Source: Candidatus Nitrosopumilus sediminis (GTDB lineage: Archaea > Thermoproteota > Nitrososphaeria > Nitrososphaerales > Nitrosopumilaceae). Taken from it: 64,000 bases of DNA. Numbering within the stretch: position 1 is the stretch's first letter; each line of letters opens with the position of its first letter. The notes under the pieces were generated by a model, which saw nothing but the letters and a program-made list of their open reading frames with translations, was not told the DNA's origin and made no database searches. Location of the stretch: the NCBI RefSeq assembly GCF_000299395.1, contig NC_018656.1, positions 1,054,001 to 1,118,000 on the forward strand, given 5' to 3'. Of the stretch, positions 42,997 through 51,862 are shown one piece after another. Both the position numbers and the translations under genes were made by a program.

Positions 42997-43428
42997 GTGA
43001 ATGAAATGAATGTTAAGCCAAATCTGTTGTTAATTGCATCAATTATGACAGTATTTGGAGTATTGGTAATTCCAGCAGACATTTCTGCGGAGGTTAATCA
43101 AGTCACAGTAACTCCAATAAATGAAAAAGTAAGTTTGGAAAAAACAATAACTACAATGAATGTTCCTTTAGACAATAAACTTCCATGGGGAACTGTTAGA
43201 GGAGGAGCATCAGACGTTGCTGAGAGATATCCAATCATCATTCAATTTTACAAAGGAGGGGATCCAGTTCACTTTGCACAAGTAGATGCGAAAGGCGACG
43301 GATCTTATGAATACAAATTCAGAGTTAGAAATCTAGATTCAAACACGGGCGAATTTGTAAATGTGTTTGAAGGGGATTATACTGTAAAAATATACAAAGT
43401 CATTCCAAATACTAATGATTTAACATAA
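42997..43428 (+). CDS. Secreted hypothetical protein
   Basis: The frame opens with GTG 42997 (MNEMNVKPNLLLIASIMTVF); ATG 43006 is an equally good start and still leaves the whole signal peptide, cleaved near DISAEV. The mature part of about 110 residues is a beta-sandwich-like sequence (YPIIIQFYKGGDPVHFAQVD, DGSYEYKFRVRNLD, VFEGDYTVKIYKV), resembling single Ig-like surface domains. It has no membrane anchor or sorting signal. The role is unknown. Confidence 0.7.
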   Translation: MNEMNVKPNLLLIASIMTVFGVLVIPADISAEVNQVTVTPINEKVSLEKTITTMNVPLDNKLPWGTVRGGASDVAERYPIIIQFYKGGDPVHFAQVDAKGDGSYEYKFRVRNLDSNTGEFVNVFEGDYTVKIYKVIPNTNDLT

Positions 43429-43521
43429 TCAACAGGTCACAAATTACCTCTATTTTGTCAATTACATAACATATCATTTCATAGAATTCATATACTGAAT
43501 ATCCAAACCAAGAGCTAGAAT

Positions 43522-44061
43522 ATGAGCAAGAATTTTTGGCACGACATAGAATCAGGTACAGACATTCCTGAAATCATTAATGCAATTGTAGAGATTCCCA
43601 AAGGCTCTATGAACAAGTACGAATATGACAAAAAACACAACATGATAAAATTAGACAGAGTGTTATTTTCACCATTTCATTATCCAGGAGACTATGGTCT
43701 CATCCCTCAAACATTATCAGATGACGGGGATCCATTGGACGCATTAGTATTGGTTACAAATCCCACATACCCAGGAATCTTAATTGAAGCAAGGCCAATA
43801 GGGCTCCTTCAAATGAAGGATGATGGAAAACTAGATGACAAAATTATTTGTGTTGCAACAAACGATCCAAGATACCTACACACTACAGACATTACAGACA
43901 TTGAAGATCATTATCGTTCTGAAATTGCTCACTTTTTCCAAGTTTACAAAGATTTGGAAGGAAAGAAGGTAGAAATTTTAGGATGGAAGTCTGCAAAAGA
44001 AGCAAAAACAGTAATCATTGAATCGATAAAAAGATACAGAGACACTTTGAAAAAATATTAA
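43522..44061 (+). CDS. ppa: Inorganic pyrophosphatase (family I)
   Basis: The 179 residues match the soluble hexameric enzyme that hydrolyses pyrophosphate with Mg2+. Key motifs are VEIPKGSMNKYEYDKKHN (substrate binding Lys and Glu), HYPGDYGLIPQT, the metal-binding DDGDPLDALVLV (three Asp, about residues 71-82) and DKIICVATNDPR. It drives biosynthesis by removing pyrophosphate. The UBP-type zinc finger gene follows one base after its stop, so the two are probably co-transcribed. Confidence 0.96.
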   Translation: MSKNFWHDIESGTDIPEIINAIVEIPKGSMNKYEYDKKHNMIKLDRVLFSPFHYPGDYGLIPQTLSDDGDPLDALVLVTNPTYPGILIEARPIGLLQMKDDGKLDDKIICVATNDPRYLHTTDITDIEDHYRSEIAHFFQVYKDLEGKKVEILGWKSAKEAKTVIIESIKRYRDTLKKY

Positions 44062-44062
44062 C

Positions 44063-44317
44063 ATGGCTAAAGAATGCGAGCATTTTCTTCAAGAAAAAAA
44101 TGTATCTCAAAATAGAAAAAGTTGTGAAGAATGTGAAAAAGAGCACCTCCCAGTTGTTGCACTTAGAATGTGTCTAACATGCGGACATGTAGGTTGTTGC
44201 GATTCATCTATTGGAAAACATGCAACAAAACACTTTGAAGAAACAGGACATCCAGTAATGCAAGCAGTTCCAGAAAATATTTGGAAGTGGTGTTATATTC
44301 ACAAAGAATATTACTGA
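44063..44317 (+). CDS. Stand-alone UBP-type (ZnF-UBP) zinc finger protein
   Basis: The 84 residues are a single ZnF-UBP domain: CEHF at the start, CEECEKEHLPVVALRMCLTCGHVGCC, then HATKHFEETGHPVM, and WKWCYIHKEYY at the end. In eukaryotes this fold binds the free C-terminal Gly-Gly of ubiquitin. Archaea have ubiquitin-like modifiers, so a similar ligand is conceivable, but no such modifier or protease is visible in this window. It is co-linear with ppa with a 1-nt gap. The domain call is strong; the function is inference. Confidence 0.85.
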   Translation: MAKECEHFLQEKNVSQNRKSCEECEKEHLPVVALRMCLTCGHVGCCDSSIGKHATKHFEETGHPVMQAVPENIWKWCYIHKEYY

Positions 44318-44381
44318 TTTGAATTATTTTGCAGATTAGATTATTTTAGATATTAGTAATTAGAATTTTCAATTAGCAGTT

Positions 44382-44942
44382 CTAATCGTAAACCATTAGT
44401 CCTTTTTCTTCCAATAAAGCATGGATTTGGTTTACAGAACGATGAACATCTTTTTCGAGTTTTGCTCCTACACAAACTAATTTTCCTGATGCAAATATGA
44501 GAATTACAGTTTTTGGATCAAGCATCCTATGAATTAGTCCAGGGAATTGTTCTGGCTCATACATGCTTCTAGGAAGAGTTCTAGCGGCTTGTTCCAAATT
44601 TACTTTGCCTCCAAGATTAATGGAAGAGACGATATTTTGTATTGAGACTATAGGGTCATTTTTGATTTTGATTTTTCCTTTTCGTAATATCTTAACTACT
44701 TCAAATACGGCAGTTTCTGCCAATTCTTGAGATTTTGCACCTGTGCAAACCATCTTTCCTGAGCCAAAAAGTAATGTTGCAGTTTTAGGATTTTTCAGTC
44801 GGAAAACAGCGCCAGGGAATTGTTCTGGATGATATTCAACAGCAGGGAATTTTTTTGTAATATCTACTAAATCTAATTTTTGTTCAATTGTTGCAGAAGC
44901 TACAACATTGACAATTGCAATTATTGGTTTTGTTTGAGTCAT
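44382..44942 (-). CDS. tbp: TATA-box-binding protein (TBP)
   Basis: The 186-residue protein has the two direct repeats of the TBP saddle: repeat 1 with IVNVVASATIEQKLDL, YHPEQFPGAVFRLK and LLFGSGKMVCTGAKS, and repeat 2 with IQNIVSSINLGGKVNL, YEPEQFPGLIHRML and LIFASGKLVCVGAKL. It binds TATA boxes such as the many seen in this window and recruits TFB. The tfb gene ends just 1 nt upstream of its start, so the two general factors form one operon. Confidence 0.97.
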   Translation of the reverse strand: MTQTKPIIAIVNVVASATIEQKLDLVDITKKFPAVEYHPEQFPGAVFRLKNPKTATLLFGSGKMVCTGAKSQELAETAVFEVVKILRKGKIKIKNDPIVSIQNIVSSINLGGKVNLEQAARTLPRSMYEPEQFPGLIHRMLDPKTVILIFASGKLVCVGAKLEKDVHRSVNQIHALLEEKGLMVYD

Positions 44943-44943
44943 T

Positions 44944-45891
44944 TTATGATTTTCCTCCCAGCATATCCATATTTTGATCTAATCTCAAGCCTTTGTATCT
45001 ATTTCTAATTGTTACTTCAGTAACATTTGCGGCCTCTGCAATATCACGTTGAGTTTTATCTTCACCGTTTTTGACACAAGAAAGGTATAATGCCGCAGCA
45101 GCTAATCCCATAGGATCTTTTCCTGCAGACTCTTCATGTGCTTGTGCATCTTTGAGTACTTTAACTGCATAACGTTTTGTTTTTTCAGTAATTCCAATAG
45201 AGCTTGCAATTCTTGCAACACATTGAACAGGATCCACAACAGGCATTTTTAGTTCTAATTCCTGATGTAAAATTCTATAACATCTTGAAATGTCTTTTTT
45301 CTTAATATTACCTGCATCTGAAACATCTTTTAGAGTTCTAGGGGTTTCAGTGTCTCTACATGCAGCATAAAGAGAAGCTGCAATTAATGCAGATATAGAA
45401 CGACCTTTTACAAGACCTTTTTCTAAGGCTTTTCTGTAAATGTATGATGCTTTTTCAATAACTGCATCAGATAATGAAAGTTTGTCTTTTAATGTAGATA
45501 ATTCACTTAGTGCTTGTCTGAGATTTTTATCTGAAGAAGCATTTACTTTACTTCTACTATCCCAAGTTCTCAATCTTTCAATTGTACTTTTCATGGTAGA
45601 GGTCAGAGGTTTTCCAGAAGAGTCCTTATTCATAGGACTGATAATTGTTGCAAGTCCTCTGTCATGCATTGCAAGCGATGTGGGAGCTCCAGTTCTTGTT
45701 GGATCTGCACCACCTTCTTTTGAAAATGATCTCCATTCAGGGCCGGAGTCTTGTAGAGTCTCAGTGATCACATAACCGCATTTACCACAGAATCTTTCAC
45801 CAGTGACATTATCAGTCAGCATGGAATTTTTTCCGCAACGACCGCATGTCGAATCAGCATTAATAATTTCTAAAACCAAGTGTAATACCAT
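44944..45891 (-). CDS. tfb: Transcription initiation factor B (TFB)
   Basis: The 315 residues contain the N-terminal zinc ribbon (CGRCGKNSML, then CGKCGYV, about residues 16-40), the B-reader/linker (GPEWRSFSKEGGADPTRTGA, LAMHDRGLATII) and two cyclin folds (about 110-205 and 210-305) ending in a helix-turn-helix (QRDIAEAANVTEVTIRNRYK) that contacts the BRE. It bridges TBP and RNA polymerase. It is co-transcribed with tbp. Genomes of this group encode several TFBs; this one looks complete. Confidence 0.96.
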   Translation of the reverse strand: MVLHLVLEIINADSTCGRCGKNSMLTDNVTGERFCGKCGYVITETLQDSGPEWRSFSKEGGADPTRTGAPTSLAMHDRGLATIISPMNKDSSGKPLTSTMKSTIERLRTWDSRSKVNASSDKNLRQALSELSTLKDKLSLSDAVIEKASYIYRKALEKGLVKGRSISALIAASLYAACRDTETPRTLKDVSDAGNIKKKDISRCYRILHQELELKMPVVDPVQCVARIASSIGITEKTKRYAVKVLKDAQAHEESAGKDPMGLAAAALYLSCVKNGEDKTQRDIAEAANVTEVTIRNRYKGLRLDQNMDMLGGKS

Positions 45892-46091
45892 TTTTGCATT
45901 GTTGATTTCCTATATGAACCGATTTATTTGCAGATTTTGAAGGAAAAATTGAGCCTAGTTTTTAGGCACAAAATCTGAAAAAGTAGTAAAATTCAGGCAT
46001 TGTTTCACCATATTGGTCTAAAACGAGAATTTTGGAAAATATCTATCAAATGTATATTCATTTTTTAATAGTTACAAAACAGCAGATTCAG

Positions 46092-47863
46092 ATGTCATCA
46101 TATCAGTTAGGTAAATGGGATCTCACAAAATTAGTCAAAAATCCAAAAAGTCCGGCATTTCAAAAACAAATTAAAGAATTAGAGAATCAAGCTAAAAAAT
46201 TTGAAAAAATTAAATCAAAACTAGATCCAAAAATGTCAACTAAACAATTCATGAATATACTCCAACAAGTGGAAGAAATTTCTGAAAATATGAGTAAGAT
46301 TGGCGGATATGCATCATTGTCATATTCTTCAGACACACAATCAGATGAAGCGACATCTTTAATGACAAGAATATCTAAACTTGGCGCCGAAATATCAAAT
46401 AAAATTTTATTTTTTGATTTATGGTGGAAAACACAAGTTGATGGGAAAAATGCAAAACGACTAATGAAAGATGCAGGTGAAATCACAGAATATCTTTCAC
46501 ATAAAAGATTATTTGCAAAATATGCATTGAGTGAACCAGAAGAGAGAATCATAAATACATTAGATGTAACTGGAATATCTGCACTTGTCAAACTGTATGA
46601 TAAGATTACGAATTCTTTTGAATACAAAATGAAAATTGGAAATAAATCAAAAGTAATGACAAGAGAAGAACTCACAAATTATGTTAGAAGTACTAGTCCA
46701 AAAATTAGAGAAACAGCATACAAAACTATTCTTTCAAAATATTCAGATAACAAAGGAGTGGTTGGAGAGATATACCAAAACATTGTCCTTAATTGGAAAG
46801 ATGAAGGTATTGAAATTAGAGGATATGAATCGCCAATCTCAATGAGAAACATTGGAAATGATGTAGATGACAAAACCATAGAGTCATTACTCTCTGTGTG
46901 TAAGAGAAACTCTCCTGTTTTTCAGGAATTTTTTGTTCAAAAAGCAAAAATGCTAAACATGAAGAAACTACGAAGGTATGATTTGTATGCTCCAGCAGCA
47001 GCCAACATTAAAGAAAAAATTATTCGTATGATAAATCAGTGAAATTAGTTTTCGAATCACTTGGAAAGTTTAGTAGTACGCTTGAAGAGTATGCTAGAAA
47101 AGTATTCAGTGAAAACCATATTGATTCAGAAGTAAGGCAAGGGAAAAGAGATGGGGCGTTTTGCAGCACACTTTCACCAAAAATTACTCCCTACGTATTG
47201 GTAAATTTTACAGGCAAGACAAGAGATGTATTTACTCTAGCCCATGAATTAGGTCATGCCATTCACAGCCAAGCAGCACAAGATAGATCAATTCTTGTTC
47301 AAGATGCACCATTACCTCTAGCAGAAACAGCATCAACTTTTTCAGAATTATTGTTGTATGATAATTTGTCTAACAAAATTTCAGATAATGAAAAAAAGGC
47401 AATGCTATCAGAGAAAATCGATGATCTATATGCAACAATCCTAAGGCAGTCATTTTTTACAATCTTCGAAGTCGATGCTCACAAGCAGATAGGAGAAGGA
47501 ACTACAATAGATGAAATATCAAAAACATACATGAACAATCTCAAAGTCCAATTTGGTAACTCAGTGAGTTTATCTGACGACTTTGCAATTGAATGGAGTT
47601 GTATTCCTCATTTTTATCACACACCGTTTTACTGTTATGCATATTCATTTGGCAATTTACTAGCTTTGTCTCTATTTCAAAGATACAAAAAAGAAGGAAA
47701 AGACTTTGTTCCAGCATACATTAGCATTCTTGCAGCAGGGGGTTCCAAGAAACCAGAGAAACTTCTCTCAGAATACGGGTTTGACATAACTAGTCCAAAA
47801 TTCTGGCAGGAAGGATTTGATTATGTCAAAACGCAGGTAAAGACACTTTCTTCATTAAACTAG
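46092..47863 (+). pseudogene. M3-family oligoendopeptidase F, split by a single missing base
   Basis: The first frame starts at ATG 46092 (MSSYQLGKWDLTKLV) and ends prematurely at 47042 with a nonsense tail. The family sequence resumes in the -1 frame near 47020 (NYSYDKSVKLVFESLGKFSS) and runs to 47863. Adding one A to the six-A run 47014-47019 gives KEKNYSYDKS and a continuous protein of about 590 residues. The second part has the zinc site LAHELGHAIHSQ and the downstream glutamate region, so the active site is intact. This is a cytoplasmic oligopeptide-degrading zinc peptidase. It may be a genuine mutation, but a sequencing error is more likely. Confidence 0.85.
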
Positions 47864-47877
47864 ATTTTAGAATAAAT

Positions 47878-47917
47878 GGGGCTGACAGTCCAACGCATGG
47901 ACTGCCAGCTTGTTCCC
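47878..47917. other. Stable stem-loop in a convergent intergenic region
   Basis: cagtcca (47886-47892) and tggactg (47898-47904) form a perfect 7-bp stem with a 5-nt loop. It extends through one mismatch by CTG/CAG and then GGGG (47878-47881) with CCCC (47914-47917). A second mini-hairpin gttc-ccc-gaac overlaps the far side. Such GC content is unusual here. It lies between the ends of the M3 peptidase gene and the membrane-protein gene at 47979, so a bidirectional terminator or an unannotated RNA is possible. Confidence 0.5.
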
Positions 47918-47978
47918 CGAACGGTTTGAATTCGATGTCATTTCCAAGACAATGATAATCTGATTTAAACGTTTGAAA

Positions 47979-48551
47979 TTATTCCACATCTAGTTTCTTG
48001 GGCTTTATCTTTCTAATAGAGCCTATCAAGATTCCAATGGTAATTCCCAGCTGATAAAGAAAATACAATAAAACTTCAAAAGTGCTAGGAGTGAGATCGG
48101 TAAATCTGCTCACAGCCGTTAATATCAATAACAGAGCACTAAAAAAGAAAACAAAGCCTTTAGTCACCCCACTAAGATTTGTGAATTTCAACACAACAAA
48201 ACTCATGACAGTGACAGAGATTGCCAATACTGTCAAAAATCCAGTATTCATTCCAAAAATCAAGAAGAGTAAAGATACGAGTTCCCCAGGACTGCCTGCA
48301 GACAGATTAGATAATGTAATTTTTTCAGGAGAGGCAAAACGCGGGACACTCAAAATTGCATTTGTTAGAAACAAGACAAACATTGTGACAGATACAGTTT
48401 TGACACGATTTTGTAAACGTGGAAATCTTACAAGGATCGCCCTACCCAGAATTATTCCTTGAAACAATCCAATACCAAATGCACTCAAAACTGCAATTAG
48501 TTGAATGACAGGATTAAGAAAAAGATCCACCAAGACTGGAATTAATGCCAT
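47979..48551 (-). CDS. Multi-pass membrane protein of unknown function
   Basis: The 190 residues form about five transmembrane helices (roughly residues 8-35, 50-68, 90-115, 127-147 and 158-178). Short loops are basic on one side (RFPRLQNRVK) and the C-terminus is IRKIKPKKLDVE. No conserved catalytic motif is visible and no family is recognised. The gene converges with the M3 peptidase gene across the stem-loop region. The ATG is preceded by AT-rich sequence compatible with a promoter. Confidence 0.72.
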   Translation of the reverse strand: MALIPVLVDLFLNPVIQLIAVLSAFGIGLFQGIILGRAILVRFPRLQNRVKTVSVTMFVLFLTNAILSVPRFASPEKITLSNLSAGSPGELVSLLFLIFGMNTGFLTVLAISVTVMSFVVLKFTNLSGVTKGFVFFFSALLLILTAVSRFTDLTPSTFEVLLYFLYQLGITIGILIGSIRKIKPKKLDVE

Positions 48552-48687
48552 ACTATCCAGATAATTGAATTAATGGGAATATTAGTTACTAGATATCTTG
48601 CAAAAAATGGAAAAGTGAACAGCAGATATATGAAATATGAACTAAACAGGAGTAAATTTAATAATTTCACATATTGAAACAGAGCCG

Positions 48688-49836
48688 ATGCAGCAAAAAA
48701 TAATCTTCTTTGCAATTATTGCACTAGTTGGAATTTCAGTAAATTATGCATATTCTCAAGAAATGAGTCTTGCAACATTTCAGGAAACAGCACAGATTAT
48801 CATAGACAAGCGAATTTCACAAAATGTGACATCATCAATCACATTACAGAGTACCAGTATTCAAGAAATTAAAATTCCAGCAGAATTGGAGCAAAGGATT
48901 AGAGAAAACGGAAATATTTCAGCAGTAGTAATTACAAATCAAGACAAATGTGTTCTAGGAGTTAGTGGAGAATCATGTATTTTGATTAATGTTAAAAGAA
49001 ATCCAGAAGATACAAATATTTTGAAAATTCAAAATTCAACACTAAAAATATCAGAGCAATTCATTGATGAGATAAATGGCATTTTTGATACAAAGGCAAA
49101 ATTGCATTCTACATTCATTCAACCTAGTGACGAAACAAATACAGCATTACAAACATCAGGAGTGATTTCAGGTAAAGGAACAATTTCAGCAGCGTACACC
49201 ATGCCTATGGAAGACACTGATTCAATGTATGAAAAGATATCAGCAATTCTAATTCCAAAAGCCATCAGAGACTCAGGAGGGTTTTATGATGCAGCAAGAA
49301 ATCTTTCAACAGAAGAGAATGCAAAGATGACGTTTTCAATAATACCAGCAGACAGTAAATCATTACTTCAATTAAGAGTGTCAACCACATATTCAGGAAT
49401 AGCACCAGATATCGATAGAATTAATCCATTAGAATTTTTAAAAACTGATGTACTAAAAAGATCAGAGTATTTCTCAACAGGGTTTTATCCTCTAAATTCA
49501 ATCATCCAAGTAGCAGTATTATCTTCTGAAAATACCAACATTTCAGATGTCGCAGGAGACATCATTCCAACTCAAATTATAGATAATGAAAAAATTCCAA
49601 TAGACGTTACAAAAAACGGATGGGTTTTTGATCCTGAAGAGGGGCAATTAATTCAAGGAAAATACATTTTTGGTAAAGAGACAACAGTGAACGGTGATGA
49701 ATTAAGATTTTCACTCGGAGGAGAAAATCTTAAAGCAGAAAAGCAAGAATTGGATGAATCGATTTTAGTTGTAGTTATAATTACAATAGTTGCAATAGCA
49801 GCTGCATTATTTTATCTTAAAGGTTATAAAAAATAA
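48688..49836 (+). CDS. Secreted, C-terminally anchored hypothetical protein
   Basis: A signal peptide (MQQKIIFFAIIALVGISVNY, cleaved near AYSQ) and one C-terminal transmembrane helix (about residues 355-377, followed by KGYKK) place the 330-residue middle outside the membrane. Two cysteines (in NQDKCVLGV and GESCILI) are 9 residues apart and may form a disulfide. No repeats or named domain are seen. It starts about 130 nt from the divergent membrane-protein gene and converges with the arginine decarboxylase gene with no gap. Confidence 0.75.
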   Translation: MQQKIIFFAIIALVGISVNYAYSQEMSLATFQETAQIIIDKRISQNVTSSITLQSTSIQEIKIPAELEQRIRENGNISAVVITNQDKCVLGVSGESCILINVKRNPEDTNILKIQNSTLKISEQFIDEINGIFDTKAKLHSTFIQPSDETNTALQTSGVISGKGTISAAYTMPMEDTDSMYEKISAILIPKAIRDSGGFYDAARNLSTEENAKMTFSIIPADSKSLLQLRVSTTYSGIAPDIDRINPLEFLKTDVLKRSEYFSTGFYPLNSIIQVAVLSSENTNISDVAGDIIPTQIIDNEKIPIDVTKNGWVFDPEEGQLIQGKYIFGKETTVNGDELRFSLGGENLKAEKQELDESILVVVIITIVAIAAALFYLKGYKK

Positions 49837-50388
49837 TCATAATAAAAGAACTGCTGCTGCAAATACAGTTGTCCATTTTCCATCTTTGTCACCTTTAGTA
49901 GCTGAAGTGATATTATGAGTTTTGTAGATTTCTCCAGAGATTAACCATTGTTGTCTTTTTTCATTCCATGCTTTGTCAGCATCAAAAGGAATTCCTAAAG
50001 AAGATGCAAGCATTTGTGCTGCAATATCTTCAGCATAATCGCCTGCTTGAATTTCATTTTGTCCAAAGGCCTCATATTCAGACAGATACCCATAGCGTGT
50101 TTTGTCCTTTGGTTGAGCAAGACCAACAGATGCAGAACATACTCGATGAGGTTCATTTGTTTGATTTTTTGAATAAATAGTAAACAAGATTTGTCCAGGC
50201 GAGATTTTTTTCAAGCCTTCTTTTCTAGAAATTAATTTTGCATTTGGTGGAAATATACTGGAAATTAAAACAAGATTAGTTCCTGCAATTCCTGCATCAC
50301 GTAGAGCATATTCAAAACTTGTCAATCTATCTTCGTGAACGCCTTTGCCTTTTGTAAGAAACAAATTCTTTGCAACTAAATCTAGCAT
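49837..50388 (-). CDS. pdaD: Pyruvoyl-dependent arginine decarboxylase
   Basis: The enzyme makes agmatine from arginine, the first step of archaeal polyamine synthesis; in many archaea agmatine is also needed for a tRNA-Ile modification (agmatidine). The self-cleavage site is visible as NLVLISSIFPPNAK: chain scission between the two serines (about residues 43-44) creates the pyruvoyl group. GLAQPKDKTRYGYLSEYEAFG and the glutamate in this region are active-site elements. The length of 183 aa is normal. It stands alone with a tail-to-tail neighbour. Confidence 0.92.
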   Translation of the reverse strand: MLDLVAKNLFLTKGKGVHEDRLTSFEYALRDAGIAGTNLVLISSIFPPNAKLISRKEGLKKISPGQILFTIYSKNQTNEPHRVCSASVGLAQPKDKTRYGYLSEYEAFGQNEIQAGDYAEDIAAQMLASSLGIPFDADKAWNEKRQQWLISGEIYKTHNITSATKGDKDGKWTTVFAAAVLLL

Positions 50389-50463
50389 TTATGAATTCAT
50401 GAAAGAGAGTTATTATTTATACTTTAATTGAAGAAGGACAAAACATTTTCAAACTAAATAGAG

Positions 50464-50694
50464 TTAATCGCTTTTTCTTTTCTTCTTTCTTTTATCAGGT
50501 TCCTTTTGAATCTGTGTCAAAAGAATGAATGTAAAGAATGCCCCTAATCCTATGTTTATCACACCCATGAAAGTAATCATCAGAGTCTGTTGAGGTCCAG
50601 CAACAGGAGATAAGCCAATAACAATACCAATTGAGCCGGTTGCAAAAAACATCATCATCAAAACCTTAACTCTAGTAGGTTCGATGTATCTCAT
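50464..50694 (-). CDS. Small membrane protein, two transmembrane helices
   Basis: The 76 residues contain two hydrophobic helices (about 10-30 and 38-60) and a highly basic C-terminal tail (DKRKKKRKSD) that should remain cytoplasmic. It starts MRYIEPTRVKVLMMMFFATG. No family is recognised. The gene lies upstream of pdaD on the same strand with a 75-nt gap, and tRNA-Thr is on the other side. Confidence 0.65.
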   Translation of the reverse strand: MRYIEPTRVKVLMMMFFATGSIGIVIGLSPVAGPQQTLMITFMGVINIGLGAFFTFILLTQIQKEPDKRKKKRKSD

Positions 50695-50817
50695 ATCAGT
50701 ATCAAAATACAGGATTATTATAAACTGACGGTGAATTTAGCGATTTTCGAATAAGAGGGATTTTTGAATCGGCCACAGGTAACACTTTAAACCGTCAAAA
50801 AATTCATTTTACTTCGT

Positions 50818-50891
50818 GCCAATGTAGCTCAGCCTGGTAGAGCAATTGATTTGTAATCAATAGGTCATGGGTTCAGATCCCGTCATTGGCT
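50818..50891 (+). tRNA. tRNA-Thr (TGT)
   Basis: Acceptor gccaatg pairs with cattggc. The D arm is gctc-agcctggta-gagc, the anticodon stem attga/tcaat encloses TTTGTAA (anticodon TGT), and the T arm is atggg-ttcagat-cccgt. The discriminator is T and no CCA is encoded. It is intronless. Confidence 0.95.
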
Positions 50892-50959
50892 TTTAAATTT
50901 CTAAAACTATCTTTAGGTAATCTTTGACAATACGATTAAGTATGCTAGATATTCAATGA

Positions 50960-51760
50960 ATGAAAATGAGTTTGGAAGAAGGGACGAATCAAGATAATCA
51001 AAAAAATTCTGTTAAAAAATCCACATTTAACGGGTTGATTGTAGGGATAATCATTCTAGTAGGAGTTGCAGCATTCTTTGCAGGATCATATACATCAAAT
51101 TCTAACCAAATTTCAAATGAAGATCTTGATGATGCAATAGCAAAGTTGGAATTAAAACTATTACAAAACCAATTACCCACAAAACAACCATCAGCACCAG
51201 TAAAAATTTCAGCAGATAATGATCCCATCATAGGAAATCCAGATGCACCGATTACAATTGTAGAATTTTCAGATTTTCAATGTCCATTTTGTGCCAGATT
51301 CCATACCCAAACATTACCATTAATCATTGAAGAATATATTGAACAGGGAAAAGTAAAGTTGGTTTTTAGAGATTTCCCTATTCAGAGTATTCATCCAAAT
51401 GCATTACCTGCATCAGTTGCAGCTGAATGTGCAAATGAACAAAACAAATTCAGAGAAATGCACGATATGTTATTTGAAAAACAAAATGAGTGGAATAAAC
51501 TAGAGACTGTTGATGCATTGTCTTTATTCAACCAATATGCTACAGAAATTAAATTAGATGAAGAGCAATTTGATTCATGTCTTTCCAGTGGAAAATACAT
51601 TCCAGAAATAAAAAAAGATCTTGATGATGGAAGAGATTATGGAGTTTCAGGAACCCCAGGATTTTTTATAGGAAATGACGAAATAGGATATGTCGAATTG
51701 AAAGGAGCACAGCCTTTTGATAGTTTCAAAAAAATTATTGATGCCCAATTAGATGCATAA
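50960..51760 (+). CDS. Membrane-anchored DsbA-like thiol-disulfide oxidoreductase
   Basis: One N-terminal transmembrane segment (about residues 24-44) is followed by a short coiled linker and a DsbA/thioredoxin-like domain (about 85-266). The active site is CPFC in VEFSDFQCPFCARFH (about residue 110), and the cis-proline loop is VSGTPGFFIG. Further cysteines (AAECANE, FDSCLSS) may form a structural disulfide. Such proteins form or isomerise disulfides in exported proteins. AOA genomes carry many copies. ATG 50960 is used; a second Met is at codon 3. Confidence 0.92.
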   Translation: MKMSLEEGTNQDNQKNSVKKSTFNGLIVGIIILVGVAAFFAGSYTSNSNQISNEDLDDAIAKLELKLLQNQLPTKQPSAPVKISADNDPIIGNPDAPITIVEFSDFQCPFCARFHTQTLPLIIEEYIEQGKVKLVFRDFPIQSIHPNALPASVAAECANEQNKFREMHDMLFEKQNEWNKLETVDALSLFNQYATEIKLDEEQFDSCLSSGKYIPEIKKDLDDGRDYGVSGTPGFFIGNDEIGYVELKGAQPFDSFKKIIDAQLDA

Positions 51761-51862
51761 AAAAATAACAAGCGTTTATTAGGGTACAGTCAGCATCAAG
51801 CATCAGAATAATGACGAGTGGGCAATGAGCTTTTTCGTCATTGCCAAAGAGAAAAAAATAAA

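Noticed and set aside
46187-46675. 162-codon minus-strand frame over the M3 peptidase
   Set aside because: It is antisense to conserved peptidase sequence and has no promoter or ribosome-binding site.
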